Assembly (NCBI GenBank): GCA_937905835.1
Contig: CALCXK010000063.1
Coordinates: forward strand, 1-34,686
DNA from: an uncultured Ilumatobacter sp.
GTDB lineage: Bacteria > Actinomycetota > Acidimicrobiia > Acidimicrobiales > Ilumatobacteraceae
Length of the DNA stretch: 34,686 nucleotides
Direction of reading: 5' to 3'
Position 1 is the first letter of the stretch. Every line of letters begins with the position of its first letter. This document shows, one piece after another, positions 32,952-34,686 of this stretch. The position numbers and the translations under genes are program-made. The notes below the pieces were generated by a model. It made no database searches, was not told where the DNA came from, and saw only the letters and a list, made by a program, of their open reading frames with translations.

Positions 32952-33755
32952 ATGGCTGACCAGCACGATCCAACGACTTCACTCGATCTCTTTCGCCTCG
33001 ACGGGTTGACCGCAATCGTGACCGGAGCATCTTCTGGGCTGGGCGATCGATTCGCCCGGGTACTGCATGCGGTCGGTGCCAACGTGGTCGTCACGGCCCG
33101 CCGGGCAGCTCGGCTCGAGCAGCTTGCCGTGGAGTTGAACGAGCAACGGCCTGGCACGCCAAGCGCCCTGGTTGTAGTGGCCGACGTGGGAATCGAAGCT
33201 GACCGCGAGCGAATCGTGAGCTCGTCGGTAGAACAGTTCGGTCGCATCGACGTGCTCGTCAACAATGCTGGCGTCGGCGGCAAAGTGGCGGTCGAAGACG
33301 AAGACATCGCAGTGTTTCGGCGAGCGATGGAGATCAACGTCACGGCACTGTGGCACCTGGCGAAATTGAGCGCACCGTCGATGATCAAGTCGGGCGGCGG
33401 CGCAATCATCAACGTCGCGTCGATGCTCGGCCATGTCGCGTCGTCGCCGGTGAAGCAGTCGCACTACAGCGCGAGTAAGGGTGCTGTTGTCAACCTGACT
33501 CGAGAGCTCGCAGTGCAGTGGGCTCGCAGGGGCATCCGCGTCAATGCCCTCTGCCCCGGCTGGTTTCCGTCCGAGATGACCGAGGGTATGGACACCGACG
33601 AGGCCAGCCAGCGGTTCGTGAAGGCGAATACGCCGATTCCGCGAATGGGCGAGGCCCACGAGCTCGACGGAGCCCTCCTGCTCCTCGCTGGCCCGGCAGG
33701 TACGTTCCTCACCGGCCAGAGCCTCATCGTTGATGGTGGCTGGACAGCTCGCTGA
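32952..33755 (+). CDS. SDR-family oxidoreductase
   Basis: This 267-residue SDR has TGASSGLG at 24-31, the basic RR in VVTARRAARLEQL (NADP(H)-type), NNAG, the serine in IINVASMLG and catalytic YSASK at 172-176. It ends LTGQSLIVDGGWTAR, a complete SDR tail. The start at ATG 32952 is supported by a -10 hexamer six bases upstream and a palindrome further up, so it is likely controlled by a repressor or activator encoded elsewhere. The substrate is unknown. Confidence 0.9.
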   Translation: MADQHDPTTSLDLFRLDGLTAIVTGASSGLGDRFARVLHAVGANVVVTARRAARLEQLAVELNEQRPGTPSALVVVADVGIEADRERIVSSSVEQFGRIDVLVNNAGVGGKVAVEDEDIAVFRRAMEINVTALWHLAKLSAPSMIKSGGGAIINVASMLGHVASSPVKQSHYSASKGAVVNLTRELAVQWARRGIRVNALCPGWFPSEMTEGMDTDEASQRFVKANTPIPRMGEAHELDGALLLLAGPAGTFLTGQSLIVDGGWTAR

Positions 33756-33820
33756 GTCGTGGGTCAGATTTGTGGTCCGGTGACATGAATGCTGGCGCGT
33801 CCCGCGCTTCAATAGAGCCA

Positions 33821-34686
33821 ATGCGTCGCCTCTGGATTGCTCTCGTCGCTCTGACGACTGCCTGCGGTACGAGCGGTCCGACTCCAACGCAGCTCCCCAT
33901 GGTGATGCCGACCCTGCCAGGCGTCGGTTTTCTGCCGAATACGATCCCCGCTGGTGGTCTGGAGGCGGGTGGGCTGCAAGAACCGCTCGTTGTCATCACT
34001 CGACCGGTCAATGCCGACGGCGTCATCGCCCAGCAGATCGGCGAACTGGTGGGCGGCAACCGTCTGTTGATGATCGGCGATTCGATCTTCGCAGGGACCG
34101 AGAGCCGCCACGGCGGCGAGATGTGCGCTGGGCTGAATTCACTCGGGTGGACTGTCGAAGTCGCGGCCGAGGTAGGACGTTTCGTCGAGTTCGGTGTCAC
34201 GGTCGCCAGGCGACTGATTCCCCAATCGTCAGCATCTGGTGCTGGCACGGCCGGGCGGTCTGATGACGACTGGGATGCGGTCGCGGTGTTCCTCGGCAGC
34301 AATTACGATGGCGATCAGGGTAACTACGACGCGAGGATGCGCCAGATCCTTGATCGTGCTGCGCCCCGTCCGATTTTGCTCTACACCGTGACTGAATATC
34401 GAACGGACTACAGCGAAGTCACCGCGGTCATCAATCAACTCGTCGAGGACTACCAGAACGCCACGCTGATCGACTGGGCGCAGGCCGCCAGGACACCGGG
34501 TGTTCTGAGACCCGATGGCCTGCACCCGGGCAACGCGGGCGAGCAAGTACTCGTCGACCTCACCGGTGCTGCACTGGGCCGAGCCCCAGATGGTGAGGTC
34601 ACTTGCATCGAGTCACAGTTCAGCGATGACTCGTCGAGCAGCCAGGGTAACGGCACACCGAACACGGACGGATCCAGCTCCGGCGG
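33821..34686 (+). CDS. SGNH/GDSL-type hydrolase, lipoprotein-like, 3' end cut by window edge
   Basis: I translated this open frame by hand from the ATG at 33821 to the right edge (288 codons, no stop). The N-terminus MRRLWIALVALTTACGTSG is a short signal peptide with a lipobox-like TTAC, so the protein may be anchored outside the membrane by its cysteine. Block I reads LLMIGDSIF with S88. A block III-like Asn occurs in FLGSNYDGD. Block V is D232-G-L-H235 in PDGLHPG. These fit an SGNH esterase/acyltransferase. After the domain comes a Ser/Asp/Gly-rich tail (SSSSQGNGTPNTDGSSSG) that runs off the window. The substrate is unknown. Confidence 0.8.
   Translation, partial: MRRLWIALVALTTACGTSGPTPTQLPMVMPTLPGVGFLPNTIPAGGLEAGGLQEPLVVITRPVNADGVIAQQIGELVGGNRLLMIGDSIFAGTESRHGGEMCAGLNSLGWTVEVAAEVGRFVEFGVTVARRLIPQSSASGAGTAGRSDDDWDAVAVFLGSNYDGDQGNYDARMRQILDRAAPRPILLYTVTEYRTDYSEVTAVINQLVEDYQNATLIDWAQAARTPGVLRPDGLHPGNAGEQVLVDLTGAALGRAPDGEVTCIESQFSDDSSSSQGNGTPNTDGSSSG

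Noticed and set aside
1..34686. CRISPR array, insertion sequence, prophage or integron
   Set aside because: No regularly spaced direct repeats, transposase or integrase genes, or phage structural genes were seen; tandem repeats present have only two units.

Overview
The window is about 34.7 kb of GC-rich, densely coding bacterial DNA with G/C-rich third positions. Gene content fits a free-living, aerobic actinobacterium: an F420-type luciferase-like oxidoreductase, many short-chain dehydrogenases (SDRs), an actinobacterial Pth2-type peptidyl-tRNA hydrolase, a 1571-residue NAD-glutamate dehydrogenase and several apparently leaderless start codons. My best guess is class Acidimicrobiia (Ilumatobacter-like). 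That placement is inferred from memory of gene families, not from a search.

Left part (1-12.2 kb). A cut-off methyltransferase and a DUF2237 protein run leftward, divergent from the giant NAD-glutamate dehydrogenase. A gap then holds the frameshifted remains of a secreted metalloprotease-like gene. Next come gltX, a YdcF-type membrane protein, tRNA-Gln(CTG), tRNA-Glu(CTC) and a strong terminator. After these lie a divergent PanB-like protein, an SDR, a second methyltransferase, an internally deleted inorganic pyrophosphatase remnant and a Pth2-family protein.

Middle part (12.2-28.1 kb). This is a catabolic region: a fused E1 alpha/beta 2-oxoacid dehydrogenase, a 2-keto-4-pentenoate-hydratase-like enzyme, a thiolase and a TrmH-type rRNA/tRNA methyltransferase. 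A PaaX-family regulator is then divergent from a benzoyl-CoA epoxidation ('box') cluster: boxC, boxB, an alpha/beta hydrolase and benzoate-CoA ligase. An SDR, an APH-fold kinase-like protein and a Ppx/GppA phosphatase follow on the same strand. Together the ligase, BoxB and BoxC would activate benzoate to benzoyl-CoA, epoxidise it and open the ring. The reductase BoxA and the aldehyde dehydrogenase BoxD are not in the window; the nearby thiolase could serve the last step.

Right part (28.1-34.7 kb). An SDR is divergent from glnS, which is a notable gene for an actinobacterium. Then come a leftward operon of alpha/beta hydrolase and F420-type oxidoreductase, a tiny two-helix membrane protein, another SDR behind a palindrome, and a lipoprotein-like SGNH hydrolase cut by the right edge.

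I see no CRISPR array, insertion sequence, prophage or rRNA. The less ordinary items are the two pseudogenes, the PaaX-linked box operon, a recurring TANNNT-like hexamer placed 6-7 bases before start codons, an 18-bp dispersed repeat, and the PanB-like protein with altered active-site motifs.
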